A DNA stretch of 64,000 nucleotides from Geodermatophilus sp. DSM 44513. GTDB lineage: Bacteria; Actinomycetota; Actinomycetes; Mycobacteriales; Geodermatophilaceae. The position numbers and the translations under genes were made by a program. Shown one piece after another: positions 1-9,777 of this stretch. Below the pieces are notes generated by a model. The model ran no database searches, had not been told where the DNA came from, and saw nothing but the letters and a program-made list of their open reading frames with translations. Location: the NCBI RefSeq assembly GCF_032460525.1, contig NZ_CP135963.1:4278001-4342000 (forward strand), in the 5' to 3' direction. How positions within the stretch are numbered: position 1 is the stretch's first letter; each line of letters opens with the position of its first letter.

Positions 1-319
1 CGCCGAGGTCGAACGGCTGCCCGCCGCCGGCCCCACCGGGGAAACCGCCCGGGAAGCCGGCCCGCGCGCCCGCCCCGCCAGCCCCGAACAGCCGGCGGGC
101 CTCGTCGTACTCGGCCCGCCGCTTGGGGTCCGACAGCACGTCGTAGGCCTCGGAGACCTCCTTGAACCGGGCCTCGGCGTCCGCGTTGCCCGGGTTCTTG
201 TCCGGGTGCAGGTCGCGGGCCAGCTGGCGGTAGGCCTTCTTGACGGCCGCCGCGTCGGCGTTCTGGGGGACGCCCAGCGCGGCGTAGTAGTCCTTCTCGA
301 TGAAGTCCCGGGTGCTCAT
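1..319 (-). CDS. dnaJ: Chaperone protein DnaJ, N-terminal part (cut by window edge)
   Basis: Co-chaperone that delivers substrates to DnaK and stimulates its ATPase. The 106 visible residues contain a full J domain with the HPD tripeptide (in [12 protein letters not shown], about residues 33-44) and the start of a Gly/Phe-rich linker ([13 protein letters not shown]). The zinc-finger and C-terminal domains lie beyond base 1. ATG at 319 is preceded by a strong GGGAGGGAGG ribosome site, and the gene starts 19 nt after the grpE stop, so it is the third gene of a dnaK-grpE-dnaJ operon. The stretch before the J domain ([11 protein letters not shown]) is typical of actinobacterial DnaJ1. In related genomes hspR follows, which cannot be seen here. 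Confidence 0.95.
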   Translation of the reverse strand, partial: MSTRDFIEKDYYAALGVPQNADAAAVKKAYRQLARDLHPDKNPGNADAEARFKEVSEAYDVLSDPKRRAEYDEARRLFGAGGAGARAGFPGGFPGGAGGGQPFDLG

Positions 320-338
320 CGGGCGCCTCCCTCCCGGC

Positions 339-1024
339 TCAGTCCGACGTCGGGCCGGACGTCGGCTCCCCGCCCGGCTGCACGCCGGCGGTCCCGTCGG
401 CGGGCGCGGCGGCCACCGGTCCCTCGGGCTCGGTGACCGCGACCATCGCCGTCCGCAGCACGCGGTCCCCGCGGCGGAAACCCTGCCGCAGCACCGTGGT
501 CGCGGTCGGGACGTCGACGTCGGCGGACGTGTCGTGCATGACCGCCTCGTGCAGCGCCGGGTCGAACGGGTCGCCGGCGACGCCGAACGCCGTCACGCCC
601 AGGCCGTCGAGCAGCCCGAGCACCCGGTCGGCGACCACCTTGAAGGCGCCGGTCAGGTCCCCGTGGTCGCGGGCCCGCTCGATGTCGTCGACGAGCGGGA
701 ACAGCTGGGTGGCGAACCGCTCGGCGGCCTGGTCGACCACCAGCTGGCGGTCCCGGTCCACCCGGCGGCGGTAGTTGGCGTACTCGGCGGTGACCCGCTG
801 GAGGTCCTCCGTCCGCTCCGCCAGCTGTCGTGACAGGTCGTCGTCCACCACCGTCGGCTGCGTGCCGTCGGGGGCCTGCTGCTCGCTCATCTGCTCCTCT
901 GAAGGGTCCACGCCCGGGCGGGCGCCGGCCGGTGCGTTCCCGGCCGGCACCCGCACGGTGCCGCTGATCGGGTCGATGCGCCGCTTGTCGCGGATGACGA
1001 CCCGCGGCTGCTCTTCCCGCTCGC

Positions 1025-1028
<4 letters not shown>
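339..1028 (-). CDS. grpE: Nucleotide exchange factor GrpE
   Basis: GrpE releases ADP from DnaK. The protein has 229 residues: a long charged, proline-rich N-terminal segment (about 1-60), the predicted coiled coil ([23 protein letters not shown], visible in pieces around residues 65-95) and the C-terminal beta domain with the family pattern [11 protein letters not shown] disordered tail rich in Ala/Pro/Gly ends the protein. Its ATG (1028) overlaps the dnaK stop in an ATGA arrangement, so the two are translationally coupled. The length is slightly above the bacterial average because of the two disordered ends. Confidence 0.96.
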
Positions 1029-2902
<1,874 letters not shown>

Positions 2903-2967
2903 GGAGCTTGGCCTCTCTTGTCGTGTGTGCTGGTGGTCGTGCTGGTCCGGAGGGAGCCGGTGGACGC

Positions 2968-2988
2968 CTTGCGCGGGGTCCACTCAAC
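2968..2988. promoter_or_regulatory. HAIR-like operator (HspR site) upstream of dnaK
   Basis: The plus strand reads CTTGCGC, seven bases, ACTCAAC. The HspR consensus (HAIR) is CTTGAGT-N7-ACTCAAG; the spacing is exact and 11 of 14 consensus positions match (left half 5 of 7, right half 6 of 7). It lies 66-86 nt before the dnaK start. That HspR represses dnaK operons through HAIR is established in Streptomyces and Mycobacterium; assigning it here is inference from the motif and position. Confidence 0.65.
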
Positions 2989-3080
2989 TTTCCTGCCCAC
3001 CCTAACGGCACCCGTCCCGGCCGTGTTCCCCGGTGTGGTCGCGTGCGTCGGGACCACTGCCGGCGCGTGGCCGTCCTCGT

Positions 3081-3128
3081 CGCGTGGTGCCCGACCTCGC
3101 GCTGCAGGGCGAGGTCGGGCCCCACGCG
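3081..3128. repeat. Palindromic hairpin repeat, left copy of DUF559 unit A
   Basis: Arms GTGGTGCCCGACCTCGC (3084-3100) and the near-complement ending at 3125 pair with one mismatch around the 8-base loop GCTGCAGG; CGC/GCG at the outside extends the dyad to 3081-3128. A second copy at 4222-4263 matches it at 40 of 42 positions. The two copies bracket the DUF559 gene at 3214-4206. Confidence 0.9.
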
Positions 3129-3178
3129 GTGGGGGTCGTGGACGACGATCCGCGCTGTCCACAGATGGGCGGCCAGCC

Positions 3179-3204
3179 CTCACGTGCCCGGCCGGGCACG
3201 TGAG
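3179..3204. repeat. Perfect 26-bp palindrome just upstream of DUF559 gene A
   Basis: Half-site CTCACGTGCCCGG is followed directly by its exact reverse complement, with no spacer. It ends 10 bp before the GTG start at 3214. Such a perfect dyad beside a start codon could be an operator for the gene's own winged-helix domain, or part of a cruciform. No function is known to me. Confidence 0.85.
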
Positions 3205-3213
3205 ACTCGGCAC

Positions 3214-4206
3214 GTGCACCCGATCCTGCGAGCGGCGGCCGACCGTCAGTGGGGGCTGTTCACCGCCGTCGACGCCCGGCGTGCGGGCTACGGCCACGAC
3301 GAGGTCCGCACCCTCCGCGCCACCGGCGCCTGGGTGCGCCTCCGTCGCGGGGTCTACACGACGGCCGACCGCCTCGCGGAGCTGGACGGTCGGCGGCACG
3401 GCGCGGACTGCCTGGCCGCCCTGCTCTCCCTCGACCGGCCGGACACGGTCATCAGCCACGGATCGGCGGCCCGGCTCCTCGGCGCGACGGTCAGCGACCG
3501 GCTGGACGGCACCGTCCGGCTGACCGATCCGCTCCAGTGGCGCTCAGGACGAGGTCTCCGGATGGCCTGCGCGCCCCTGAGCACCGGCGAGGTGGTCCGG
3601 CGCGGCCCGTTCCGGCTCACCTCCATGGCCCGATCCCTCGTCGACTGCGCCCGCGAGTGGCCACTCGAGGACGCCGTCATCGCCATGGACTCCGCCCTGC
3701 TCGTCGAGTCGACGACGCCCGGCGAGTTGACGCGCATCGCAGCAGCACAGCAGTCCTGGCGCGGGGTCGCCGCGGCCCGACGCGCCATCCGACTGGCCGA
3801 CGGGCGGGCGGAGTCGCCGCTGGAGACCCGGGGCCGGCTGCGGATGGTCGGCGTCGGACTACCCACGCCAGGACTACAGGTCGAGATCCACGCGGAGGGC
3901 CGGCTGATCGCCGTGGTCGACGCGTGGTTCGACGGCGCGGCGGTGGCAGTCGAGTTCGACGGGAAGGTCAAGTACACGGACCCCTGGCGAGGACGCACAC
4001 CCGAGCGCGTGCTGTGGAACGAGAAGCGGCGCGAGGACGAGCTGCGCTCGCTCGACATCCGGGTCGTGCGCGTGGCCGACGAGGACATCGGTGCCACCTG
4101 GCCGCGGATCGAACGACGGCTCCGCGAGTTGCTCGCCGTCCCCGGCCCGACGCGCCGGCGCTTCACGACCACCCCGAGGGCGCGTGGCCGACGCCGCTCA
4201 GCCTGA
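3214..4206 (+). CDS. Winged-helix (AbiEi-like) + DUF559 endonuclease-fold protein A
   Basis: 330 residues from GTG 3214; upstream in-frame codons would run through the hairpin and palindrome, so they were not used. The N-terminal 50 residues (LFTAVDARRAGYGHDEVRTL ... RRGVYT) look like the AbiEi_4-type winged helix found in so-called type IV antitoxin-domain proteins. The C-terminal third has the Vsr/DUF559 pattern: ESPLETRGRLRM, then VVDAWFDG, then AVEFDGKVKY (a D-x-K core of PD-(D/E)xK type), then EKRREDELRSLDIRVVRV. No toxin partner is adjacent. It sits between divergent dnaK and etfD and is bracketed by two matching hairpins. Function unknown; nuclease activity is inference from the fold. 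Confidence 0.8.
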   Translation: MHPILRAAADRQWGLFTAVDARRAGYGHDEVRTLRATGAWVRLRRGVYTTADRLAELDGRRHGADCLAALLSLDRPDTVISHGSAARLLGATVSDRLDGTVRLTDPLQWRSGRGLRMACAPLSTGEVVRRGPFRLTSMARSLVDCAREWPLEDAVIAMDSALLVESTTPGELTRIAAAQQSWRGVAAARRAIRLADGRAESPLETRGRLRMVGVGLPTPGLQVEIHAEGRLIAVVDAWFDGAAVAVEFDGKVKYTDPWRGRTPERVLWNEKRREDELRSLDIRVVRVADEDIGATWPRIERRLRELLAVPGPTRRRFTTTPRARGRRRSA

Positions 4207-4221
4207 GCCGACCCTCGCTCC

Positions 4222-4263
4222 GTGGTGCCGGACCTCGCGCTGCAGGGCGAGGTCGGGCACCAC
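4222..4263. repeat. Palindromic hairpin repeat, right copy of DUF559 unit A
   Basis: Begins 16 bp after the stop codon at 4206. Arms GTGGTGCCGGACCTCGC and its near-complement pair with one mismatch around GCTGCAGG. It is in the same orientation as the left copy, judged by the asymmetric loop, and differs from it at only two bases. Confidence 0.9.
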
Positions 4264-4331
4264 CCGACGAGTGCGGGCCCGTGCGGACGGCGGGACAGAG
4301 CAGTCCCACCGCGGACGGCGGCCGGGAGGGG

Positions 4332-4345
4332 TTACCGGCGAGTAG
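4332..4345. promoter_or_regulatory. TTAC-N6-GTAG dyad upstream of etfD
   Basis: TTACCGGCGAGTAG forms an imperfect inverted repeat (TTAC against GTAG) about 130 bp before the etfD start. TTAC/GTAA dyads of this kind resemble operators of TetR-type fatty-acid catabolism regulators in actinobacteria; I recall the motif type but cannot verify the regulator. It would fit a gene needed for beta-oxidation. Confidence 0.35.
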
Positions 4346-4473
4346 CCTGTGCGGCCGGCAGCTATCGTCCGACGCGTGCGCGCGCACGGTCGGCCCGACG
4401 GTGCTGCGCCCGCCCGCCGTCGTGGCGGGTGGGGGATCGACCGACGCCACGCCGGCGTCCGGGAGGGAACGTC

Positions 4474-6828
4474 ATGACCGGCCCGCTGCAGGTCGTCCTC
4501 GGGACGATCAGCCTCCTCCTCCTCGTCGTGGCCGTCGTGATGGCCTACCGGGCCGTGCGCGCCATGGTCCGCATCATCCGGACCGGCCAGCCCGACGACA
4601 CCCGCACCGGCCCGGTCGGCCCGCGGCTGAAGACGCTGGCGGTGGAGTCCCTCGGACACACCCGGATGCTCAAGTGGTCGGCCATCGGCGTCGCCCACTG
4701 GTTCGTCTTCATCGGCTTCTACGGCCTGTTCCTCACCCTGGTCGAGGCCTTCGGCGAGGTCTTCGACCCGTCGTTCTCCCTGCCCCTGATCGGCGAGTGG
4801 GGGCTGTGGAACCTCTTCGCCGACGTCATCGGCGCCGGCACGGTCCTCGGCATCCTGTACCTGATCTACCGGCGGCAGCGGGACCACCCGCGCCGGCAGG
4901 GCCGGGCCAGCCGCTTCGCCGGCTCCAACGAGGGCCGCGGCTACTTCGTCGAGGCCGTCGTCCTGACCGTCGGCGTGTGCATCCTGCTGATCCGCGGGCT
5001 GAAGGTCTCCTCCGGCCTCACCGACGCCCCGTCCTGGTCGCACCCGGTCTCCGGGCTGCTGGCCACCGTGCTGCCCGACAGCCCCGACCTGCTCAGCGTC
5101 GTCGCCTTCGTCAAGATCGTCGTCTCGCTGGCCTGGCTGGTCGTGGTGTCCCGGGTGCTCAACATGGGCGTCGCGTGGCACCGGTTCAGCGCCTTCTTCA
5201 ACATCTACTTCAAGCGCGAGTCCGGCGGCGGCCAGGCACTGGGCCCGCTGCAGCCGATGACCTCCGGCGGGAAGCCGATCGACTTCGAGGACCCCGACGA
5301 GGACGCCACCTTCGGTCGCGGCAAGATCGAGGACTTCACCTGGAAGGGGATGCTGGACTTCACCACCTGCACGGAGTGCGGGCGGTGCCAGAGCCAGTGC
5401 CCGGCGTGGAACACCGGCAAGCCGCTGAGCCCCAAGATGGTCGTGATGGACCTGCGGGACCACCTCTACGCCAAGGCGCCGTACCTGCTGGGTGCCCAGA
5501 AGGCGAGCGAGACCGCGCCGGACTACGACGTCCTCAAGCCCAGCGACGAGCAGGTCTGGACGTCGGGGTACGCCCGCATCGAGGGGACCAACGACGCGCA
5601 GGCGCACCGGCCGCTGGTCGGCACCCTGGAGGAGGGCGGGGTCATCGACCCCGACGTGCTGTGGAGCTGCACCAACTGCGGCGCCTGCGTCGAGCAGTGC
5701 CCGGTCGACATCGAGCACGTCGACCACATCGAGGACATGCGCCGCTACCAGGTGCTCATCGAGTCGAACTTCCCGTCCGAGGCCGGCGTGATGATGCGCA
5801 ACCTGGAGAACCGCGGCAACCCGTGGGGCGTGCAGGCCAGCACCCGCGACCAGTGGATCGAGGAGGTGGACTTCGACGTCCGCACGGCCGACGGCCCGCT
5901 GGACGCCGAGGTCGAGTACCTGTTCTGGGTGGGCTGCGCCGGGGCCATCGACGACCGCGCCAAGAAGGTCACCAAGGCCGTCGCCGAGCTGCTGCACACC
6001 GCCGGCGTGGAGTTCGCCGTCCTCGGCTCCGGGGAGACCTGCTCGGGCGACCCGGCCCGCCGGATGGGCAACGAGTTCGTCTTCCAGATGCTGGCGCAGG
6101 AGAACGTGGCCACGCTGGACGGCGTCTTCGAGGGCCGCGGGCCGGGGGCCCGCAGGATCGTCACCACCTGCCCGCACTGCTTCAACTCCCTCGGCCGGGA
6201 GTACCCGCAGGTCGGCGGCGACTACGAGGTGGTGCACCACACCCAGCTGCTCAGCCAGCTGGTGGAAGAGGGCCGGCTCACCCCCGTCACCCCGGTCGAC
6301 CGCAAGGTCACCTACCACGACCCGTGCTTCCTCGGCCGGCACAACAAGGTCTACACGCCCCCGCGGGAGATCCTCGGCGCCGTGCAGGGCCTGTCCACGC
6401 AGGAGATGCACCGCTGCAAGGACCGCGGCTTCTGCTGCGGCGCCGGCGGTGCCCGCATGTGGATGGAGGAGAAGATCGGCAAGCGGATCAACGTGGAGCG
6501 CACCGAGGAGGCCCTCGGCCTGGACCCCGACGTCATCTCCACCGCGTGCCCGTTCTGCATCACGATGCTGTCCGACGCGCTGACCACCAAGAAGCAGAAC
6601 GGTGAGGCCGCCGAGCACGTCGAGGTGCTCGACGTGAGCCAGATCCTGCTCCGCTCGATGGTCCCCGCGGGCGTGGCGGCCGGCTCCCCCGGCACCGAGT
6701 CCGGGCCCACCCCGGGCACCGAGGGCCCGACCGACCGCGGCACCGCCCCCCAGGGCACCGGCCACGGGGAGGTCCAGGCCGGGCAGTCCGGCCCGGGCGC
6801 GGCACCGACGGAGTCCGGCGGCCAGTAG
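4474..6828 (+). CDS. etfD: EtfD-like membrane Fe-S oxidoreductase (ETF dehydrogenase)
   Basis: 784 residues. The first ~250 form several membrane segments (for example LVVLGTISLLLLVVAVVMA-like start and HWFVFIGFYGLFLTLV), resembling a heme-b NarI/HdrE-type module. Two [4Fe-4S] ferredoxin motifs follow: CTECGRCQSQCP (from C299) and CTNCGACVEQCP (from C399). Two CCG cysteine-rich domains complete it (GETCSGDPARRMGNE with TTCPHCFNS; YHDPCFLGRHNKVY with FCCGAGGARMW and ACPFC). This is the layout of M. tuberculosis Rv0338c/EtfD, which takes electrons from the electron-transfer flavoprotein to menaquinone in beta-oxidation. ATG 4474 has GGGAGG upstream. The last ~60 residues are a disordered Pro/Gly tail. 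Confidence 0.85.
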   Translation: MTGPLQVVLGTISLLLLVVAVVMAYRAVRAMVRIIRTGQPDDTRTGPVGPRLKTLAVESLGHTRMLKWSAIGVAHWFVFIGFYGLFLTLVEAFGEVFDPSFSLPLIGEWGLWNLFADVIGAGTVLGILYLIYRRQRDHPRRQGRASRFAGSNEGRGYFVEAVVLTVGVCILLIRGLKVSSGLTDAPSWSHPVSGLLATVLPDSPDLLSVVAFVKIVVSLAWLVVVSRVLNMGVAWHRFSAFFNIYFKRESGGGQALGPLQPMTSGGKPIDFEDPDEDATFGRGKIEDFTWKGMLDFTTCTECGRCQSQCPAWNTGKPLSPKMVVMDLRDHLYAKAPYLLGAQKASETAPDYDVLKPSDEQVWTSGYARIEGTNDAQAHRPLVGTLEEGGVIDPDVLWSCTNCGACVEQCPVDIEHVDHIEDMRRYQVLIESNFPSEAGVMMRNLENRGNPWGVQASTRDQWIEEVDFDVRTADGPLDAEVEYLFWVGCAGAIDDRAKKVTKAVAELLHTAGVEFAVLGSGETCSGDPARRMGNEFVFQMLAQENVATLDGVFEGRGPGARRIVTTCPHCFNSLGREYPQVGGDYEVVHHTQLLSQLVEEGRLTPVTPVDRKVTYHDPCFLGRHNKVYTPPREILGAVQGLSTQEMHRCKDRGFCCGAGGARMWMEEKIGKRINVERTEEALGLDPDVISTACPFCITMLSDALTTKKQNGEAAEHVEVLDVSQILLRSMVPAGVAAGSPGTESGPTPGTEGPTDRGTAPQGTGHGEVQAGQSGPGAAPTESGGQ

Positions 6829-6848
6829 CGGGGCGACGCCGGGAGGGT

Positions 6849-7835
6849 GTGGGGTACAACGTCCGGGTGCTGCTGCACCTGAGGATCACCGTCCCCCCCG
6901 ACCGCACCGGCGAGGTCGTGCGGCTGCTCGAGGACTGCCCGGGGACGGCGCACGTCGCCGTCCTCCCCGGGGTCTCCCTCGTGCCCGCGGGGGACCTGGT
7001 GATGGCCGACGTGGCCCGCGAGTCCGCCGACGGCCTGGTGCGCGGGCTGCGCGGGATCGGCATCGACGAGGACGGCGCGATCACCCTGGAGGGCATCGAC
7101 GCCGCGGTCTCGCACGCCGCGCGGCGGGCCGAGGAGCTGGCCCCGGGCGACGGCACCGACGCCGTCATCTGGGAGCAGGTGGTGCGCACGACGGCCGCGG
7201 ACTCCGCGCTGTCGGTCTCCTACCTGGCCTTCCTGGTCATCGCCACGCTGCTGGCCGGGATCGCCATCGTCGTGGACTCCGCGGTGCTGGTGATCGGGGC
7301 GATGGTGCTCGGCCCGGAGTTCGGCCCGCTGGCCGGGCTGGCGGTGGCCGCGGTGCACCGCCGGCCGTCGATCGCCCGCAGCGCTGCGAAGGCCCTGGTG
7401 GTCGGGTTCTCGGTGGCGATCCTGGCGACCACGCTGGCCGGGCTGGTCGGCCGCGGGCTGGGCTGGTTCGACGCCTCGGAGCTGTCCGACGACCGCCCGC
7501 AGACCGGCTTCATCACCGCCCCCGACCGGTGGTCGCTGATCGTGGCGGTGCTCGCCGGGGTGGCCGGCGTGCTGTCGCTGACCGCGGCCAAGAGCGGCGC
7601 GCTGGTCGGCGTCTTCATCTCCGTCACCACGGTGCCCGCCGCCGCGGACATCGGCCTGTCCCTGGCCCTCGAGGGCGGCACCGAGCTGGTGCGCGCCGCG
7701 ACCCAGCTCGGCATCAACCTGGTCGGGATCCTGCTGGCGGCGACGGTCACCCTCGCCGTGCAGAAGTACCTCTGGCACCGGCTGCCGCGGACCAGCCCGC
7801 GGGTCGACGCGGTGGGCCCCCGGCTGCGCCGGTGA
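6849..7835 (+). CDS. DUF389 family membrane protein
   Basis: 328 residues. The N-terminal ~110 form a soluble alpha/beta part (LHLRITVPPDRTGEVVRLL); six or so hydrophobic segments follow (VSYLAFLVIATLLAGIAIVV, VIGAMVLGPEFGPLAGLAVA, LIVAVLAGVAGVLSL and others). The conserved GAMVLGPEFGPL and SLTAAKSGALVGVFISVTTVP stretches identify DUF389 (TIGR00341-like), a family without established function. The GTG at 6849 lies very close behind GGGAGGG, so GTG 6867 is an alternative start. The gene overlaps the next one by GTGA and likely forms a unit with it. Confidence 0.85.
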   Translation: MGYNVRVLLHLRITVPPDRTGEVVRLLEDCPGTAHVAVLPGVSLVPAGDLVMADVARESADGLVRGLRGIGIDEDGAITLEGIDAAVSHAARRAEELAPGDGTDAVIWEQVVRTTAADSALSVSYLAFLVIATLLAGIAIVVDSAVLVIGAMVLGPEFGPLAGLAVAAVHRRPSIARSAAKALVVGFSVAILATTLAGLVGRGLGWFDASELSDDRPQTGFITAPDRWSLIVAVLAGVAGVLSLTAAKSGALVGVFISVTTVPAAADIGLSLALEGGTELVRAATQLGINLVGILLAATVTLAVQKYLWHRLPRTSPRVDAVGPRLRR

Positions 7836-9085
7836 CGGCCGGCCACCCCGGGCAGGGCCACCGGGCGACCCGCCGCGGCCTGCTCCTCGTCGGCACCGCA
7901 ATCGTCCTCACCGGGCTGAACCTGCGGACGGCGGTCAACAGCGTCGGGCCCGTGCTGCAGGAGGTGCAGGCCGGGCTCGGCGTCTCCAGCGGCCTGGCCG
8001 GGCTGGTGACCAGCCTGCCGGTGCTGTGCTTCGCCGCCATCGGGTTCGCCGGGCCCCCGTTGGCCGCCCGCTACCGCGACGGGCACGTGCTCGCCGGCGC
8101 CCTGCTGGCCATGGCCGCGGGCCTGGTGCTGCGCGCGGTGGCCGGGGCGTTCTGGCTGTTCGTCGTCGGCACGGTGCTGGCGATGGTCGGCGGCGCCCTG
8201 GGCAACGTGCTGCTGCCCGGCCTGGTCAAGCGCTGGTTCCCCGAGCGCACCGGGCTGCTGGTGGGCGCCTACACGAGCGCGCTCACCGCCGGCGGCACGG
8301 TGGCCGCGGTGACCGCCGCTCCCGTCGCCGGGGCCATCGGCGAGGACGGCTGGCGCTGGGCGCTCGGCATGTGGGCGGTCCTGGCCCTGGTGGCCGCGCT
8401 GCCGTGGCTCGCCGTCCCGGTCCGGCCCGGCGGGGGCCCGGCGGCGCGGCCCGCCGTCCGGACGTCGTCGCTGGCCCGCAGCCCGCTGGCGCTGGTGTTC
8501 GCCTGCTTCTTCGGCTTCCAGGCGCTGCAGGCCTTCGTGCTGGTGGGCTGGCTGCCCTCCTACCTGCGCGACGCCGGGCTGAGCGCCGCGGCGGCCGGCG
8601 TGCTGCTCGGCGTCAACCAGCTGCTGGTCATCCCGGTGCACGCGGTGGTGCCCGCGCTGACCGTGCGGCCGCACCTGCAGCGGCCGCTGCTGCTGACCTT
8701 CCTCGGCTGCTACACCGTCGGGTGGGTCGGCCTGTGGGTCGCGCCGACCACGGTGCCCTGGCTGTGGATGGCCTTCCTCGCCGTCGGGCTGGGCACCTTC
8801 GCCATGGTGCTGGCGCTGCTGGGGCTGCGGGCCCGGACACCGCAGTCCACCGCCGCGCTGGCCACCGCGGTGCAGGGCTGGGGGTACGTCCTGGCCGCGG
8901 CCGGTCCGCTGCTGGTCGGCGTCCTGCTCGGCCGCACCGGCTCCTACGCGCCGATGTTCGTCGTCCTGCTGGCCGGGCTGGCCGGCATGCTGGTCACCGG
9001 GTGGCAGGTGACCCGCCAGCGGTTCGTGGACGACGAGCTGGCCGGCCCGGTCAGAGCGCCGGACGCCGCGTCTCGGCGCGGGTGA
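7832..9085 (+). CDS. MFS transporter, CynX/NimT-like
   Basis: 417 residues with about 12 hydrophobic segments. The opening [22 protein letters not shown] and the following helices match the CynX/NimT (cyanate/2-nitroimidazole) branch of the major facilitator superfamily. GTG 7832 is chosen because it overlaps the DUF389 stop (GTGA); earlier in-frame codons lie deep inside that gene. The end overlaps the convergent dcd gene by 35 bp, which leaves no room for a terminator between them. Substrate cannot be told from sequence. Confidence 0.85.
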   Translation: MTAGHPGQGHRATRRGLLLVGTAIVLTGLNLRTAVNSVGPVLQEVQAGLGVSSGLAGLVTSLPVLCFAAIGFAGPPLAARYRDGHVLAGALLAMAAGLVLRAVAGAFWLFVVGTVLAMVGGALGNVLLPGLVKRWFPERTGLLVGAYTSALTAGGTVAAVTAAPVAGAIGEDGWRWALGMWAVLALVAALPWLAVPVRPGGGPAARPAVRTSSLARSPLALVFACFFGFQALQAFVLVGWLPSYLRDAGLSAAAAGVLLGVNQLLVIPVHAVVPALTVRPHLQRPLLLTFLGCYTVGWVGLWVAPTTVPWLWMAFLAVGLGTFAMVLALLGLRARTPQSTAALATAVQGWGYVLAAAGPLLVGVLLGRTGSYAPMFVVLLAGLAGMLVTGWQVTRQRFVDDELAGPVRAPDAASRRG

Positions 9086-9641
9086 AGTTGCGGAAGGACC
9101 GCGAGGGCGTCGGGCCGCGCTGGTCCTGGTAGCGCGAGCCGTAGACCGCCGAGCCGTACGGGTGCTCGGCGGGTGAGGTGAGCCGGAACATGCACAGCTG
9201 GCCGATCTTCATGCCCGGCCACAGCGTGATGGGCAGGTTGGCCACGTTGGACAGCTCCAGGGTGATGTGGCCGGAGAAGCCCGGGTCGACGAAGCCCGCG
9301 GTGGAGTGGGTGAGCAGTCCGAGACGCCCCAACGAGCTCTTCCCCTCGAGGCGGGCTGCGACGTCGTCGGGGATGGAGACGACCTCCAGGGTGGAGCCGA
9401 GCACGAACTCCCCGGGGTGCAGCACGAACGGGTCGTCGCCGTCGGGCTCGACGAGCGTGGTCAGGTCGTCCTGTTGCTGCGCGGGGTCGATGTGGGTGTA
9501 GCGGGCGTTGTTGAACACCCGGAAGAAGCGGTCCAGCCGCACGTCGATGCTGGAGGGCTGCACCAGCGCCGCGTCGTAGGGCTCGATGCCCAGCCGGCCC
9601 TCGGCGATCGCAGCGGTGATGTCGCGGTCGGACAGCAGCAT
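9051..9641 (-). CDS. dcd: dCTP deaminase (possibly bifunctional with dUTPase)
   Basis: 196 residues, the usual length. Family motifs are [10 protein letters not shown] (nucleotide binding, residues ~29-38), [17 protein letters not shown] with the catalytic Glu just before it in ARLEGKSS, and [17 protein letters not shown]. The enzyme makes dUTP (or dUMP directly) from dCTP for thymidylate synthesis. M. tuberculosis Dcd is bifunctional; the close sequence style suggests the same here, but that is inference. Convergent with, and overlapping, the MFS gene. Confidence 0.95.
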   Translation of the reverse strand: MLLSDRDITAAIAEGRLGIEPYDAALVQPSSIDVRLDRFFRVFNNARYTHIDPAQQQDDLTTLVEPDGDDPFVLHPGEFVLGSTLEVVSIPDDVAARLEGKSSLGRLGLLTHSTAGFVDPGFSGHITLELSNVANLPITLWPGMKIGQLCMFRLTSPAEHPYGSAVYGSRYQDQRGPTPSRSFRNFTRAETRRPAL

Positions 9642-9777
9642 GCGGCGGAGTGTAGGGACCGCCGTCGCTCACCCCTCCGGGCGAATCCCGCCGGTCAGCC
9701 CCTCAACCGGGCGACCGGACGCGCCGATCCCCTCGCGCTGGCCCGTCCCCGGCCGGCACCGGTGGAGTGGAGGGTCC

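Noticed and set aside
4198..6765. 855-codon frame antisense to etfD
   Set aside because: No family resemblance, rich in GADQ/HL repeats typical of complementary-strand reading.
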